Source: Candidatus Thorarchaeota archaeon
Lineage (GTDB): Archaea; Asgardarchaeota; Thorarchaeia; Thorarchaeales; Thorarchaeaceae
DNA length: 5,800 bases
NCBI GenBank assembly: GCA_016839345.1
Contig: JAEOUL010000059.1
Location: forward strand, 1-5,800
Direction of reading: 5' to 3'
Numbering within the stretch: the first letter of the stretch is position 1; the number at the start of each line of letters is the position of its first letter. The position numbers and the translations under genes were made by a program. The notes below the pieces were generated by a model that saw only the letters and a program-made list of their open reading frames with translations, had not been told where the DNA came from and searched no databases. Shown here piece after piece: positions 5,664-5,800 of this stretch.

Positions 5664-5800
5664 CTTTTCTTTAGCGGCTTTTGCAGCTTCTTCTACCTTC
5701 TTCTTCTCCTTCTCAGCCTGCTTTTTCACATACTCATCATACCCAATCAGGTCTTCAAAGCCACTCTTCTTTGTAATCTTCCGAATTTCCTCAATAGCCC
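5655..5800 (-). CDS. hdrC: Heterodisulfide reductase subunit C, C-terminal end (partial)
   Basis: Only the last 47 residues lie in the window; the start is beyond the right edge. The visible part begins 'AIEEIRKITKKSGFEDLIG', which fits the helical segment that follows the second [4Fe-4S] cluster in HdrC proteins. It then runs into a 26-residue tail made almost only of Lys, Glu and Ala. The cluster-binding cysteines are outside the window, so the call rests mainly on position directly upstream of hdrB, five bases away. HdrC carries two cubane [4Fe-4S] clusters and relays electrons between HdrA and HdrB. The charged tail is probably a solvent-exposed helix. Another iron-sulfur protein of the same operon is possible. 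Confidence 0.65.
   Translation of the reverse strand, partial: AIEEIRKITKKSGFEDLIGYDEYVKKQAEKEKKKVEEAAKAAKEKKE

Overview
The window looks like a piece of an archaeal chromosome of moderate, slightly AT-leaning composition. Support comes from a COG2512-type membrane-anchored winged-helix regulator, TATA (box A)-like elements close to start codons with short or nearly absent leaders, and a classic hdrC-hdrB gene pair encoding heterodisulfide reductase. The domain assignment is fairly secure. The lineage is not: the mix of a heterodisulfide reductase with Asp/Glu-rich, C-terminally anchored surface proteins and multi-pass sensor kinases would fit an Asgard archaeon (Thorarchaeota-like) or another anaerobic uncultured archaeon, but no marker gene here proves it.

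Layout: positions 1-283 hold no gene but contain an imperfect inverted repeat, a 10-bp-phased direct repeat and a box A promoter. Positions 284-1594 (+) encode a secreted, C-terminally membrane-anchored surface protein with three very acidic segments and an EF-hand-like loop. A hairpin follows its stop codon. Positions 1678-2682 (+) encode a membrane protein with an outward-facing domain and a cytoplasmic winged-helix DNA-binding domain. It runs tail-to-tail, with a 12-bp gap, into a gene on the minus strand (2695-4194) for an eight-helix membrane protein with a histidine-kinase-like C-terminus whose ATP-binding G1 box is eroded. A divergent promoter region of about 200 bp (4195-4395) separates it from a small single-pass membrane protein of unknown function (4396-4680, +). 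Finally, hdrB (4702-5649, -) and the 3' end of hdrC (5655-5800, -) form an energy-metabolism operon that enters from the right edge.

Functionally the window has two parts. The left three genes concern the cell envelope: a surface protein, a one-component transmembrane regulator and a membrane-bound sensor. Their adjacency suggests, but does not prove, a shared envelope-sensing role. The right part is soluble redox metabolism: HdrB and HdrC are subunits of the heterodisulfide reductase complex. The most interesting points for follow-up are the acidic, possibly calcium-binding surface protein, the kinase with a missing G1 box, the small orphan membrane gene with a strong ribosome binding site and a TTG start, and the repeat elements in the two regulatory regions.
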